Source: Podospora pseudoanserina
Taxonomy: Eukaryota; Ascomycota; Sordariomycetes; Sordariales; Podosporaceae
Assembly (NCBI RefSeq): GCF_035222485.1
Contig: NC_085924.1
Location: 186,001 to 250,000, forward strand
DNA: 64,000 bases
Direction: 5' to 3'
The notes below the pieces were generated by a model. That model was not told the DNA's origin. It saw only the letters and a list, made by a program, of their open reading frames with translations, and did not search any database. Below are positions 20,147-31,791 of the stretch, in pieces. A program made the position numbers and the translations under genes. Within the stretch, counting starts at the first letter, position 1. The number at the start of each line of letters is the position of its first letter.

Positions 20147-22731
20147 TTCTGGGAAGGTTCGTCTTTGATGCGGATCCGACTGGCCAGCCCTTTCGAAATT
20201 GCCGAGGCGTTTTTATCGACGGCAGCAAGTGAAGGCTTATCCAGTTGTGAATTCCAAGGTCGGAGTGGGGACTATCTTGTGGTCGTGAGAGACGATGTCT
20301 GGTAGTCCCTGGTGATATCAGCAATACAGTTGATAAAAAAGATGGGTTGCTCACTTACCGTTGCTGTCGAACAGTCAGTCAAACCGATATCCCGACTCTA
20401 TTTGTCACTCTCTCATGGGGACAATGAAGCCTCATAATACGCCATTATTGGTGACTACATGCTTGGTGTAGTCGGTATTGTTTTTTGGTGGCCGCTTTGG
20501 GTAGGCAGCTGGTACCAAGTATTGTTGGAATACCTGAGCCAATGGAAGCATTGTCGGTTGCCTTGGAAGTTGGTGGTCAGGGCAGGTGTGACGGCAAGAC
20601 CGCTGGTGGCTCATGCTCTACAAAGCAGCATGAGCTTTCGAAAAGTTTGACTCGAAGGCGAATTGGGCCCTCCATCATTGCGGCGGTGCCCCGGAGTGTT
20701 GGGCTCCAGGGTTGTTTCATCGGATGTCAGAAGCCGGGGTGGCAAGCACGTACCGCTTCGTGACCTCTGGAATATTATATGCCGGACAGCCAGTTGTACA
20801 AGCTGACTTGTCATGGCGGGCAAGCGCATTGCACTCTTGACAAAAGCAGGGAGCCGTGGAGCCGCCGGGAACCGCAAATTCGGTGAGGCTGGCGGTCAAC
20901 GGAAAGCTCAGCTCGGGCCGCTATCATGGTGCCAAAGTTCGGATGGACCGCGGCCGGAGACTTGAGACCGAAGAACAATTCCATCTTGCTTGGACTTCTG
21001 CAAGGTAACCTTTGAAAAGGTGGTATTGATATTGCACTCTTGACGATCAGTGTCTCGGGCCGGCCCGCCAGGTGAGAGCACGCTGGTATGGATCATGGAT
21101 ACGCTCACCAACATCAAAGCGGCCTGAGAGGCTGAGTACAGAATCCAGGCATCGATAGCAACCATCTCACCTATCCCATCCCACCACCACCACCACCAGC
21201 CTGGTTACCATTGCAATCTGATCATTTTGATACGGCGAGACCACAGAACCGGACATCGCCGCCTTGCGGTGTGCATATCAATGATTATCTGCAATGCTAT
21301 CTCGACATGGCTCGCGAATGCACCCGCTGGTAAGCTGCTATCACCTTCTTGTTGGAAACCCCAGTTCCAACACGGCGGTAATGTCAATGGCACACTCCAG
21401 GATCGATAAGCGAGAGCTGTGACACTGACATGTGGTTGTCCCCACACACCTAGTGTACTGGAACAGGTGGGCGTCTTGTTGGATATCTCTGAAGCTCCCA
21501 CACTTTCATTTATCTCGCAGAATCTCACAGCTCGCCGATCACAGCAGAGCCAGGGTCTGGCCGGACATGTGATCCGACTTCGCATGATGCTTCCTGATTA
21601 ACCCCTTCAGCTTTCCCCAGATCTTGTATCTCGCATGGGACGAACTGGAGGGAAAAGGGACTGGGATTTGGATAGTAAAGCCTCCGTATTGTTTTCGTGT
21701 GTACGTAGTGTAAAAGTCATTGGAAAGTGAACAAGATGAAAACGATTGGATCGGGAGTCTCCATGGCACGAGACCCAATGCGGGAAGTGGCTTGACCCCT
21801 GGTGGCTCGGCACTTGCGGGGTACATGGGTTCGGCCGCCGTTGGCCTCTTGGGCGCTCGGCTTATCGCTAGCAGGGAAGCCCAGTGCAGGCTTCTAGAAA
21901 CGGAAGGTGGAATTTGCCGTCACCGACCACACAGCCAATTTTTCAGCTCCAGGTCCCGTTCCCCCCAGGACACAGCAGAATCGACAATCTCGACGACAGC
22001 TTTTCCCTCAGGTTTCCGTCTAATAACCCTCACTGAACAATATCACGAGCAGTGTGTTATTTTTGTTATCTGCTCTTGGACTGAGATCTGTGCCGCCCTC
22101 CACTTGACGTCAACCGCGGACCAGGTAAAGCCTCCGGTGGCATCGCGGTGGCCACTTTTCGAGATGGATTTTAGATAAGATACACCGATGGCACGCCTGA
22201 TTGAGAAGGTGGCATTCGACGTCAAGGTGCAGTCAGGCTCCTGCGTGTGTTTCTTGGCTTCAGTTTTGGTCGACCGATCAGCGAACTTGCGGCGGCATCT
22301 CAACGGCGACTGGCCAGCAGCCGGTGGCTTTTCTCGTCGACCTTGCCCCTCGCCCGTGCCGTTCCCACCCATCCGTGCTGCTCATTGGCCAATTCACTGT
22401 ATGTGGGATAGGGATTCCCGATTCTCAACAAGCACTCTCATCCATGTGTGCCTACCTCCCTTGTAGGGAAAACTCGACCGACACTTGTCCCGGCACCAGT
22501 GCCTTAATCGTCGGCCCTAGTCACTTGGCCACCTGCACCTTTCCCGCTGGTGGTTGAAGGTCGAGATCCGCCACGGCCTTCCATGTTTCCATCGCCGCGG
22601 TTCCTCCATCCTGGGCGCACAGCGTCTGGCCCGCCGGAAGTAACACCGAAAAGACTCTCACTACTCTATCTCTACCTACCACCCTACCTGCCTACATACA
22701 CCACACAACACATACACACAGGCCGCATGCC

Positions 22732-22759
22732 ACATGCTACATGCAACATGCTACATGCC
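22732..22759 (+). repeat. Four tandem ACATGC-type heptamers
   Basis: ACATGCT, ACATGCA, ACATGCT and ACATGCC follow each other without spacers, and a GCATGC precedes them. The block lies about 525-550 bp upstream of the nucleoside transporter start codon. Each unit contains a CATG core. Confidence 0.75.
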
Positions 22760-22969
22760 ACCTCTCGCCTGTGCCTGCTTGTGGTTCGTCGGTTCCCTGC
22801 GTTGCCTCTTCTTGTTCGCTCCGGCTTCTCCACCGACTGCTCTTCCTGGTAATCCTTTTGTCCCTTAAACCTGGTTCCCATGGAGAGACGAGGTCACCGG
22901 GATGTCTCGTCAGGTCTCCTCACTGTGCAATTCGCTGATTTCAGTCCCCTCCTACCTGGTATCTCCCGC

Positions 22970-22983
22970 CTTATCGCCTTATC
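22970..22983 (-). promoter_or_regulatory. Paired GATAAG sites (GATA-factor type)
   Basis: On the minus strand two GATAAG sequences (22978-22983 and 22970-22975) are separated by two bases. They are about 300 bp upstream of the nucleoside transporter ATG. Closely spaced GATA sites are typical targets of the nitrogen regulator NIT2/AreA. Further single sites occur near 22174 and 21858. Confidence 0.4.
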
Positions 22984-23282
22984 TAGGGTTACGCTTTTCA
23001 CAAGCACCACAGGCTCACGAGCCAGCCCGGCCATTTAAAGTTCTACCGTCGCCCCTCGGCGCCTGCACCTCTGGACTTGATTGACCAGGCCAGTGTCTGA
23101 TTTGGTTCCTCGCTCGCTCGCCGGCCGCTGTCCTTTTCGCGTTCAGTTCACCGTTCCACGAACCACCTTGTTGGTAGCGGACGTCGAGACAGAGCTTGAG
23201 CTCTCATATCAGATCCAGTCCTCCAGGCCTCCATCCCTTCCCCGCCGTCCCTACCCTGTCCCTCAGATTGTTCTCTCTTGCC

Positions 23283-25299
23283 ATGGCGACCAACGACAAC
23301 ATCGAGCCCAGTGCTCCTCCCTACTCGGCCCAGCCCACTGCCCTTCAGCAGCAGTCTAGCTCCAGCACCGACATTGGATACCCAGACGAAAAGAACGCCT
23401 CGGCCCCCGTTCAGTATGCTGTCGACCCCGAGAAGCAGAGCACCCAGGCTGGCTCCCTTCGCGGCGACGGGAGAAGTTCGCTACCTACCGTCATCTTGCG
23501 GCTTGTGGAGAGGTTTTTCTGGAAGGTCGTCCAGGTAGCTCTGTTTATCGTCTTCAGCGTGTTAGTAACCAGAGCACACAAGAGCCCTCTCCGGAGTCGA
23601 GTGCACCGAACTGATATGTGATGCCCGCAGATGGTGGATTTATGGCCTCGTCAAGTACCGACACACCGACGGCAAGGGATGGTTGATTCCCTCCTTGATC
23701 TACATCGCCATCTGTCTTCGCATCTTCTTCAACTTTGTTCCATCGTCTCTGGTCATGCGCCCTGTGCGCACCGTCTGGAAGCACACGGCTGTCCGGGTGT
23801 ACGATCGAGTGCCTACTCACCTCCACCACATTCTTGCCGCCTTGATCGCCGTCGCCGTCTTCTTGATCGGCACCTTTGTGCCTGAAGAGACCGGTGACAA
23901 CACCCGCGCCAACCGGGCCATCTCCGTCTTCGGTCTCATGGTTATGCTTGGTCTCCTGACGCTTACGTCGCGAAACTGGAAGCTCATCCCCTGGCGTACC
24001 GTCATTGGTGGCATGCTGTCCCAGTACATCATTGCCATCTTCGTCCTTCGCACAAAGGCGGGCTACGACATCTTCAAGTTCATCTCGGACATGGCTCGTG
24101 CCCTGCTCGGCTTCGCCAAGGACGGTTTGATCTTCTTGACGGATGAGGATCTGGCCAACAGCAACTGGTTCTTGACCGGTGTCATTCCCGCCATCATTTT
24201 CTTCATCGCCCTCGTCCAGATGTTGTACCACGTCGGCTTCCTCGCCTGGTTCATTCAGAAGTTTGCCGTCTTCTTCTTCTGGAGTTTGAGAGTGTCTGGC
24301 GCCGAAGCCATCGTCGCGTCCGCCACCCCCTTTATTGGCCAGGGTGAATCGGCCGTCTTGATTCGTCCCTTCATGGACCATCTCACCAAGGCCGAAATCC
24401 ACCAGATCATGACTTGCGGTTTTGCGACCATTGCTGGTTCCGTCTTGGTGGCCTACATTGGCATGGGTCTCAACCCCCAGGCTCTTGTGTCGTCTTGCAT
24501 CATGTCCATTCCTGCCACCCTCGCCGTGTCCAAGATGCGCTGGCCCGAGACGGAGGAGCCCATCACCATGGGCAAGGTCGAGGTGCCCAAGAACGAGGAA
24601 GATGAGGAGACTGTCAACGCTCTTCACGCCTTCACCAACGGCTCGTGGCTCGGTCTCAAGATTGGTGCCACCATTGTGGCCTGCCTCTTGACCACGATTG
24701 CCTTCGTTGCCTTGATCAATGGTCTCCTCAAGTGGTGGGGCAGCTACTGGGGCATGGTGACTGACCCTCTCCTCGTCGACGAGAACAACAAGATCCTGTC
24801 CATCCAGCTCATTCTCTCCTACTGCCTTTATCCCGTCGCTTGGTTGCTGGGTGTGCCCAAGCAGGATCTTCTTTCGGTGGCTGAGCTCATTGGCACCAAG
24901 GTGGTCATCAACGAGTTCAAGGCTTTTGCCGATCTCGTCGACCCCAAGCAGAAGTTCGTCGATATGCTTCCCCGTTCCAAGCTTATCGCTACCTATGCCT
25001 GCTGCGTAAGTTTTTTTTTTTTATTTTTATTTTTTTTTATTTTATTTTTTTAGTTTTTTTATTCGTCTCAGATCTTGGAGCATGCGTTGGGACTTGACAC
25101 TGACATGTTGAAACAGGGTTTCGGAAACATTGGTTCCCTCGGCATTCAGATTGGTGTTCTTTCCACCATTTCCCCCAAGCGGTCCGGTGATGTGGTCAAG
25201 GTGTCCATCTCGGCCTTCCTCTGCGGTGTTCTGTGCACCTTGACATCGGCCAGCATTGCCGGCATGCTCTACAACGATGGCATGATTGATATGTCGTAA
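23283..25299 (+). CDS. Concentrative nucleoside transporter (CNT/SLC28 family)
   Basis: Three exons (23283-23560, 23631-25005, 25117-25299) give 611 residues. About 75 polar N-terminal residues precede the membrane part. Family signatures are clear: GQGESAVLIRPF near residue 330 followed by MTCGFATIAGSVLVAYIGMG, VINEFKAFADL near 518, and GFGNIGSLGIQIGVLSTISPKR in the last exon. These correspond to the nucleoside- and cation-binding segments of animal CNT proteins. The predicted role is cation-coupled uptake of purine or pyrimidine nucleosides at the plasma membrane. The second intron (25006-25116) contains an unusual run of T interrupted by single A residues, far from the acceptor. An in-frame ATG at 23196 would lengthen the N-terminus; 23283 has the better context (GCCATGGCG). 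Paired GATA sites upstream suggest nitrogen regulation. Confidence 0.93.
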
Positions 25300-25805
25300 G
25301 CAAAAGAAAAGAAAGAAAAATGAAGAAAATGGTGTGAACGTCGCTCCGAACCGTGCAAGGAGACAAGACGCACATGTAATTTATCAATCGTTCAAGATAC
25401 CCCGGATCGGTTGGATGCAAAGTATTATCAAATTTAATAATAAACACGAGCAATACAAGCTTCCGCGGGAAACGTGAGTAGCTCTGGGGTTGCTTTTAAT
25501 CAACTCAAAACCCGAGGGGTTGGGACCGGCGAATGACTCATACCGGCATAAACGGATCATTTTCTCCTCCACAAGTTGCCGAAGAGTGAGCAGATACCGG
25601 ATGAGGCGGCAAGCACATACGAAGCTTCGCGACGCGAGGATCCTCTGGGTGGAGGAGCAAGTCAGAGGAACAAGAACAGGCAACAAAGCTGGCCCTCAAA
25701 AACTTTGTCTTCTTTGGGCTGAACACTGCATTGGACGGAGTAGAACCCCTCAAGTAAACAAACCCCTGAATCAGTTGATATGGGGACCGGCCGCCGGCCG
25801 CTTTG
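25300..25805. other. Convergent 3' region
   Basis: This is the space between two convergent stop codons. A/T-rich sequence at 25370-25450 (TAATTTATC, AATTTAATAATAAA) suits polyadenylation signals of the nucleoside transporter. No gene was seen. Confidence 0.55.
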
Positions 25806-28455
25806 CTACACGAGAACAACATGATCCCGACCGTCATTACCAAACACAGAACCCACGGGAAGCCTGCCGTCTTCACCTGTCAGAGTGTGAACAAACACAG
25901 CCCCGACGACCCTGAACCGATTGTCCCCTCGAGTGCCAGACAAGTAGGCCTCAGACGAGGGCACCATCCGCAGAGCCATGGGCGTGGGGATGCCTCCGCT
26001 GAGAAATATGCTGTCACCCTCTGCCAGGCTCAGGGGACCACTGCCGATGAGCTTGTCGCTGTAGGCGTTTGTGCTCATGATGAATAGATTCCTCTGGTCG
26101 AGGGCGAGCTGGTTGCAGGTTTTGAAAAAGTATCTCCAGGCTTTTCTGTTCCGTCGGAGGATGGAGATGGCCCTGGTCATTTTTGAGAGGACCGAGTCCC
26201 ATATCGCTTCGGTGGTGGCTTCGGGAAGGAGGGGGGAAGAGGACGATGGGCCATTGTCATCGTCGTCAAGGGCAAGACTGTCGTGGAGAGAATGGTAGTC
26301 GTTCAGGTCGGACGGACGCGAGAGGTTGTCGAGTATCTCCAGGAGCTGTGAGAAGCCCTGAAAGTCGTCTCTGCGGTCGGGGAAGTCTTCCGGTATGTGC
26401 CAGTATTCCGGCCGACTGTTGTTTGGCGACCGGACCAAGCCTTCCAGGACGGCGAACTGGCGAGTCTTCCAGGTTTCTTTTGTGTCGGAGCGTCTGGCCC
26501 GAAAGAGGTCTTTGAAGATGGTCAGGTGCCAGAAGTGCAATGTGTAAAGGTTTGCAGCAAGGGCCAAGTGCAACTCGGCCCCTTTTAGATGATGCGTGGG
26601 TGCAAACGGATGCGAAACCCACATCACCGTGCCGGTGAAGGTCCCGGCTAGTAGAAGAGCTGATGGATCTAGCAGTTGGTAATCGTACCCAGGTGTAATG
26701 TCGTAAGTGTTGTTGAGGCGGTACCTTGAGGTCAGCCACGCACTGGGTCGAGGGGTGCTCCAGTCTGGCACCCACGATATGGTCTCAGTAGCACTGGGAT
26801 CACGTATGCAGGCTGTACTGATACCGGCATCCATCAGCATGATGAGTGCTTCTGGTCTCCATGCAAGAAGATCTTTCGCCAGGGTGAGGTAGGTTTCCGT
26901 TGTTGAAAGAGAGTAGTCGGGTGGCGAGGGGCTGGCACCGCAGGTCTGTAAGATGCCGGAGATGGAGAAGGCCTTGTCTTGGGGCTGTGTGCTGATCCGC
27001 TCCCGCAGAGCCGCCCGGATGCCATCAAGTGCTTCAGCAACCTGAAGTGTCTCGGTTGCTGTAGCCGAGTCACGAAGCCATGACTGTCCTTGCCCAAAGC
27101 CGATCCCGTACCAAACGAGATACAGTCTTCTGGTTTGGATGCCTGCCAATACTGTCATCACAAACCAGACAAGCACGACAGGGGCTCCAGCCCGAAAGCT
27201 AGTCAAGACTTGTATCTGCACGAACACCCTCGTCAGATAGGCCCATGCGCCTATCGCGGAGATTAGCCCAATTGCGGCGACGGTCCAGTGAAACAGTCGA
27301 AAGAGTAAAGGTGAGTCCCCAAACCTGTCCCAATAAGCAATAATGTCATCTCTCAAAGACGACTTCCTGTTACCCGAGACGTGGATTCGTGAAGATTCAA
27401 ACCCATTGGAAGGCCGCGGCAGTCCAAGCCAGAGATCAATCATGGACTGCCAGTGGGCTAGGACCGAGGGGCTGACGGGGTATGACGCCGCCGTCTCCTC
27501 AAGCTCAGCCATCGTCTTGAAGCTGCCCATGCTATTCTGTGCCATGAGACTGATTGCACTGATGAGCTCTTCCCAAGAGATCTCCTTGGTGCCGCACAGG
27601 ACGACTAAATGGCGAGCCAGAATCAATTCTTGAAATGTCCATGACCGGTGTATCCATTCGCGATCAAGCACCTGGTCGAGATCAACACTGCGGGTTACCG
27701 GCTCACGATGCTTTAACCTGACTACGCATTCATGTTTTTAGCATCGAAGAAGATTCAAAAGACAGGACGCCCCAAGAATGAAGGAGCTCACATCTCATCG
27801 CTTCCCACACGGCCTCCCTATACCTCGCAGACTCAGCCCTCGCGGTTGCTGCATCAGGAGCAGTACAGATACGCAGCGGTAGCTGCCTGCCGAATCTTGC
27901 TAATTGCGATAGATACTCCATAGCTAGATCACTCCGGTCATTGCCATGTCCCAGCCAAACATAGGTCGACTGTGCTAGGGAGAAGATGTGCTGCATCAAG
28001 GGAATTTGGTCAAGTTTTTCCTGTTCATTCTCTTGATTGATGCATATTGAATCGACCCAGAGTGTTGCAGGTGTGCTGTACCCATGACGCCGTCGTATCT
28101 GACAGAGGGCCGCATAGCAATTCTCAGTGATGTCGACATGGACGCCATGACATACAATGGTTCGCGTGGTTGGGGATGGCCGCTTCCCGCCCCAGACATA
28201 GGAAAGAGCAATGAAAGACGGCCAGCTGTCTTCAAAACTGACTACCCGAAGGTCGCCATGGAGCTGAGGTAGGAAGTTTGACTCGTGGCTGGGAGGTGGC
28301 GCCTCGAGCTCCAACAAACGAATGGAACGTGTGTCTGGCGGGAGAGGAAACCGGGAGTACAGTGCATCAAGTGATTCTTTCAGGCTGGTGTTGTCTGACG
28401 ATCTTTGCTGCTGTTCCATTGAGTCGAGTTGAGGTCTTGGAGCAGCCACATGCAT
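25806..28455 (-). CDS. HET-domain protein with internal membrane segments
   Basis: Two exons (28455-27792, 27721-25806) give 859 residues. The 70-nt intron has a GTGAGC donor and a GTAG acceptor, chosen because it alone keeps frame into LKHREPVTRSVDLDQVLDREW. HET motifs are FIALSYVWG (about 80-88), LWVDSICINQEN (about 130-141), LMQHIFSLAQSTYVWLG and WIHRSWTFQELILARHLVVLCG (about 244-265). Between about 355 and 420 lie two or three hydrophobic stretches (HWTVAAIGLISAIGAW; APVVLVWFVMTVLAG), which are unusual in HET proteins and suggest membrane attachment. The C-terminus (GPLSLAEGDSIFLSGG and RVVGAVFVHTL) matches the terminal block of large HET proteins. The expected role is in non-self recognition and cell death; the partner is unknown. 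A second Met at residue 13 is an alternative start. Confidence 0.88.
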
Positions 28456-29028
28456 GTTGGCATCTCAGGTGATGGGTGAAGGCGTGCTCGTAAGGCTGTG
28501 CCGCTGCGGGGGAGGTTGACGCCAAGCACGGCGCAGACAAGCCACATTCCTTCCAGTTTCTCAGCCCGTCACCTCCCAATGCTTATCAGCCCCTTCCACC
28601 GCTTCTTGACGGTCTCTAGCGGTCTAGATTGTTGACCTTGGCGTGACCCCCCAGTTCCGCCCCTTGTCTTGTCGACATTGAACAAGGCGAACGGTCACGC
28701 AAGAACATCATGACGCCACGAAGCTTTCTCAGTGTATGATTGCGACTAAACGAGCTGTCTGACCACCTCCCAACTGGGATCTGTCACGAACCCTGAGTGT
28801 GGGCCCTGCGCCCACCTGTCCCGCAAGGCATGGGTCTCTTTGTCTCGAGTATTTGAAGCTCCCCGTTTCTCTCTTTCAGGTCCTGAATTGGAACTGATCC
28901 ATTGTTCTTTTCCTTCCTCGGCTCCTGGCCTCTGAGGAGGTCATTATATTACCACCAAATCCAGTCGCCGTTGTGTTCTCTCGTGCTCACCGAACAAGGG
29001 CCTATCAGGCTCATCTGGCTCGCCCACC
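28456..29028. other. Divergent promoter region, HET gene and K+/H+ antiporter
   Basis: No open frame of interest. The stretch 28850-29028 is pyrimidine-rich and probably the antiporter leader. No clear TATA box is seen. Confidence 0.5.
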
Positions 29029-31791
29029 ATGGCGACAACAACAACAACAGCAACAGCGGCAACGGCCACTCCAACCGTGGTTCGAGCTCCCGCCCAAGCG
29101 GGCGTGTTCGAAGGCCTCAACCCCTCCATCTACAATCCCGCCGACCCCCTCGTCCTTTTCATCATCCAGGCCACCATTGTCATTGCCCTCACCCGTGCTC
29201 TCTACTGGCCGCTGTCCAAGATCCGAGAGCCGAGAGTGATTGCAGAGGTCATCGCAGGCATTCTGCTCGGACCCTCCGTTATGGGCCGTATCCCCGGCTT
29301 CACTGATGCCATCTTTCCGCCTGCCAGCATGGCACCCTTCCGACTTGTGGCCAACATTGGCCTTGTGCTGTTCCTCTTTTTAGTTGGACTGGAAATCAAC
29401 CTGGCATATTTGCTGAGCAACTGGCGAATCGCCTTTAGCGTCGCAGCTCTGGACATGACGATTCCCTTTGGACTCGGTGTGGCGGTGGCATATGGGCTGT
29501 ACCACGAGTTTGCGGGTGAGCCAGGAACGGCCCCCATCTCATTTGGCATCTTTGCTCTCTTCATCGGTGTGGCGATGGCCATCACGGCGTTTCCAGTCCT
29601 ATGTCGAATCTTGACGAGCTTGAAGCTGTTGAACACCACCGTCGGAGTGATTGTCCTGACCAGCGGCATCGCCAATGATGTGGTGGGCTGGGTTCTTCTT
29701 GCGTTGTGTGTCACGCTTGTGAATGCTGGAGCCGGAATAACGGCGCTGTATGTGTTTCTGGTTTCGGTTGGATACAGCTTGTTCCTGGCATATGCCGTCC
29801 GTCCGGCATTCATCTGGGTGTTGCGCAGGACGAAGAGCCTGGAGAACGGGCCGACCGAGGGCGTGGTTGCGCTGACGCTATTCATGGTGTTGGCGTCCTC
29901 CTTCTTTACGAGCATCATTGGCGTTCACTCTATCTTTGGGGCTTTCATGGTCGGGCTGATGTGCCCTCATGAGGGCGGGTTTGCAATCAAATTGACCGAG
30001 AAGATTGAGGATCTCACTTCTACACTGTTTGTGCCGCTGTTCTTTGCGCTTTCGGGAATCAATACGAACATCGGCCTACTCAACACCGGGACCGTCTGGG
30101 GCTATGTGATTGCCATCATTTTCGTGGCCTTCTTCAGCAAGTTGGCTGGTGGAACTCTGGGCGCGAGGTTGAACGGGCTGGTCTGGAGAGAGTCTTTCAC
30201 CATCGGCACGCTCATGTCATGCAAGGGGTTGGTTGAGCTCATTGTTTTGAACATTGGCCTGCAAGCCAAGATTTTGAGCACAAAGACCTTCACCATGTTT
30301 GTCATTATGGCTCTCGTCACCACCTTTTCCACGGCCCCGTTGGTCAGCTGGCTCTATCCACCCTGGTATCAGCAGAAGCTCGACCTGTGGAAGAAGGGCA
30401 AGATAGACTGGGATGGCAATCCTATCATACCAGCGGATGGTCAAGACTCGGAGGAAAAATACCGCAAGGGGGATGTGGCCACCCGTCTGCTGGTCTATCT
30501 TCGAACAGATGGCCTGTCCTCTATTCTGGGGCTCATCTCGTTGTTTACTTCCTCCTCTGCCCCAACACCAGCGGCCAGTGCCTCGTCAGACAACGAAAAG
30601 GCAGCCGACCCCTCCGCCGCTCACACAGATGAGCAGAGGCCACTTCGCATTCAAGGGTATCGTCTGGTGGAGCTGACAGACCGCAATTCTTCCGTCATGA
30701 AAGTATCCGACATTGAAGACTACGCCTCCCACGACCCCATCGTCAAGGCCTTCGGCACCTCCACCGCCAACAACACTTCCCGCGACGTCATCGTCTCTGG
30801 ACAAATCGCTGTCGTCCCCGAAGAGGGATTCGCCGACACCCTCGCCACCCAAGCCTCCAAAACCAACAGCGACCTGGTCCTCGTCCCCTGGAGCGAGACA
30901 GGCACCATTTCCGAAATCCAAAGCTTCTACTACGGCGGCAACTCCAGCATCAAGGACAACATGCTCGCGAACAAGGATTTCGCCGGCCTCGTGACAGACG
31001 TCTACGAAAAGCACAGGCACCTCGCCGCCGTGGGAGTCTATGTCGACAGCTCCCTCCTCAGCACCAGCCACCCCCGGTCAAGGATAGGCGACGACTCCCA
31101 AGCAACAAAGACGGGAATCACCCGACAACTCACCCGAGACGCGACAGGTGTCAGCCTAGCCGAGGCCCAAGACATCGGAGCAGCCAAGTTTCACTCCGCC
31201 GAAAGCAAAGGCCCAAAGGTTGTCCGTGTGCTCTACAGAGGAGGTGAGGACGACCTCTTTGCGGTGAGGCTAGGGTATCAACTCGCCCAGACCGACAAGG
31301 TCGTCTTGGAGGTTGTTGTCGAAGCAGCGGCCAACCGCGCCGACAGTGAGATGGCCGCGCTCAAGTCGGTTCTTTCCGAAAGTCTGGGCGACAGGGTTGT
31401 CTACCTTGATGCTCAGGACACAGCCGAAGCGATTCAGAGCTTGCTGTCGCCATGCAGGCAGGTGCGCAGCTCGCGGTCGGTTCTGGTGGTGGTGGGGAGG
31501 TCTGTTTCGTCTTGGTTGGCATCTTCTGTTGACGCGGGCCCGTCTTCTTCCGCCGCGGCTGAGCTGGCTGCCGTTCGCAAGGTTCTTGGGCTGAAGGCGG
31601 CACGTCTCGCTGCGGAGGTGAGGAAGGGAGCAGGGGACAAGGCCAATGTTAGTCTGCTTGTTGTCCAGGCCAAGACTGCCCCAGCGACGACGACGACGAC
31701 GACGACGACGACTGCGGGCGAGGGAGGAGTATCTGCCTTGAAGCGGAAACCGAGTACATATTCGCAGGAGAGTGGTCATGTAGGAGCGTAA
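29029..31791 (+). CDS. kha1: K+/H+ antiporter, KHA1-like (CPA2 family)
   Basis: A single-exon gene of 920 residues. About 25 Thr/Ala-rich residues precede the membrane domain. The Na+/H+-exchanger domain spans about residues 35-440 with 12 or so helices, including EPRVIAEVIAGILLGPSVMGRIPGF, LFLVGLEINLAYLL, GIANDVVGWVLLALCVTL (near 213-230) and SKLAGGTLGARLNGL. The cytosolic C-terminal half (450-920) has parts resembling universal-stress-like regulatory domains (LVLVPWSE; VVRVLYRGGEDDLFAVRLGYQLA). Yeast Kha1 exchanges K+ for H+ in Golgi-like compartments, and a similar endomembrane role is likely. A run of ACG codons (about 31687-31711) encodes nine or so threonines near the C-terminus, and a shorter ACA/ACG run lies at the N-terminus. 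Both may vary in length between strains. Confidence 0.93.
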   Translation: MATTTTTATAATATPTVVRAPAQAGVFEGLNPSIYNPADPLVLFIIQATIVIALTRALYWPLSKIREPRVIAEVIAGILLGPSVMGRIPGFTDAIFPPASMAPFRLVANIGLVLFLFLVGLEINLAYLLSNWRIAFSVAALDMTIPFGLGVAVAYGLYHEFAGEPGTAPISFGIFALFIGVAMAITAFPVLCRILTSLKLLNTTVGVIVLTSGIANDVVGWVLLALCVTLVNAGAGITALYVFLVSVGYSLFLAYAVRPAFIWVLRRTKSLENGPTEGVVALTLFMVLASSFFTSIIGVHSIFGAFMVGLMCPHEGGFAIKLTEKIEDLTSTLFVPLFFALSGINTNIGLLNTGTVWGYVIAIIFVAFFSKLAGGTLGARLNGLVWRESFTIGTLMSCKGLVELIVLNIGLQAKILSTKTFTMFVIMALVTTFSTAPLVSWLYPPWYQQKLDLWKKGKIDWDGNPIIPADGQDSEEKYRKGDVATRLLVYLRTDGLSSILGLISLFTSSSAPTPAASASSDNEKAADPSAAHTDEQRPLRIQGYRLVELTDRNSSVMKVSDIEDYASHDPIVKAFGTSTANNTSRDVIVSGQIAVVPEEGFADTLATQASKTNSDLVLVPWSETGTISEIQSFYYGGNSSIKDNMLANKDFAGLVTDVYEKHRHLAAVGVYVDSSLLSTSHPRSRIGDDSQATKTGITRQLTRDATGVSLAEAQDIGAAKFHSAESKGPKVVRVLYRGGEDDLFAVRLGYQLAQTDKVVLEVVVEAAANRADSEMAALKSVLSESLGDRVVYLDAQDTAEAIQSLLSPCRQVRSSRSVLVVVGRSVSSWLASSVDAGPSSSAAAELAAVRKVLGLKAARLAAEVRKGAGDKANVSLLVVQAKTAPATTTTTTTTTAGEGGVSALKRKPSTYSQESGHVGA

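Larger units (their letters stand above)
20147..23282. other. 3.1-kb divergent intergenic region
   Basis: No supported gene. The many short open frames overlap. Visible elements are a CAC trinucleotide run (about 21182-21198), four tandem ACATGC-type heptamers (22732-22759), several GATAAG sites including a close pair at 22970-22983, and a CT- and CAC-rich leader before the nucleoside transporter. The last few hundred bases are probably transcribed as a long 5' leader. Confidence 0.5.

Noticed and set aside
23554-24627. Long open frame on the minus strand under the nucleoside transporter
   Set aside because: It is the complement of a well-supported membrane transporter and its protein has unnatural composition. 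It is a codon-bias shadow.
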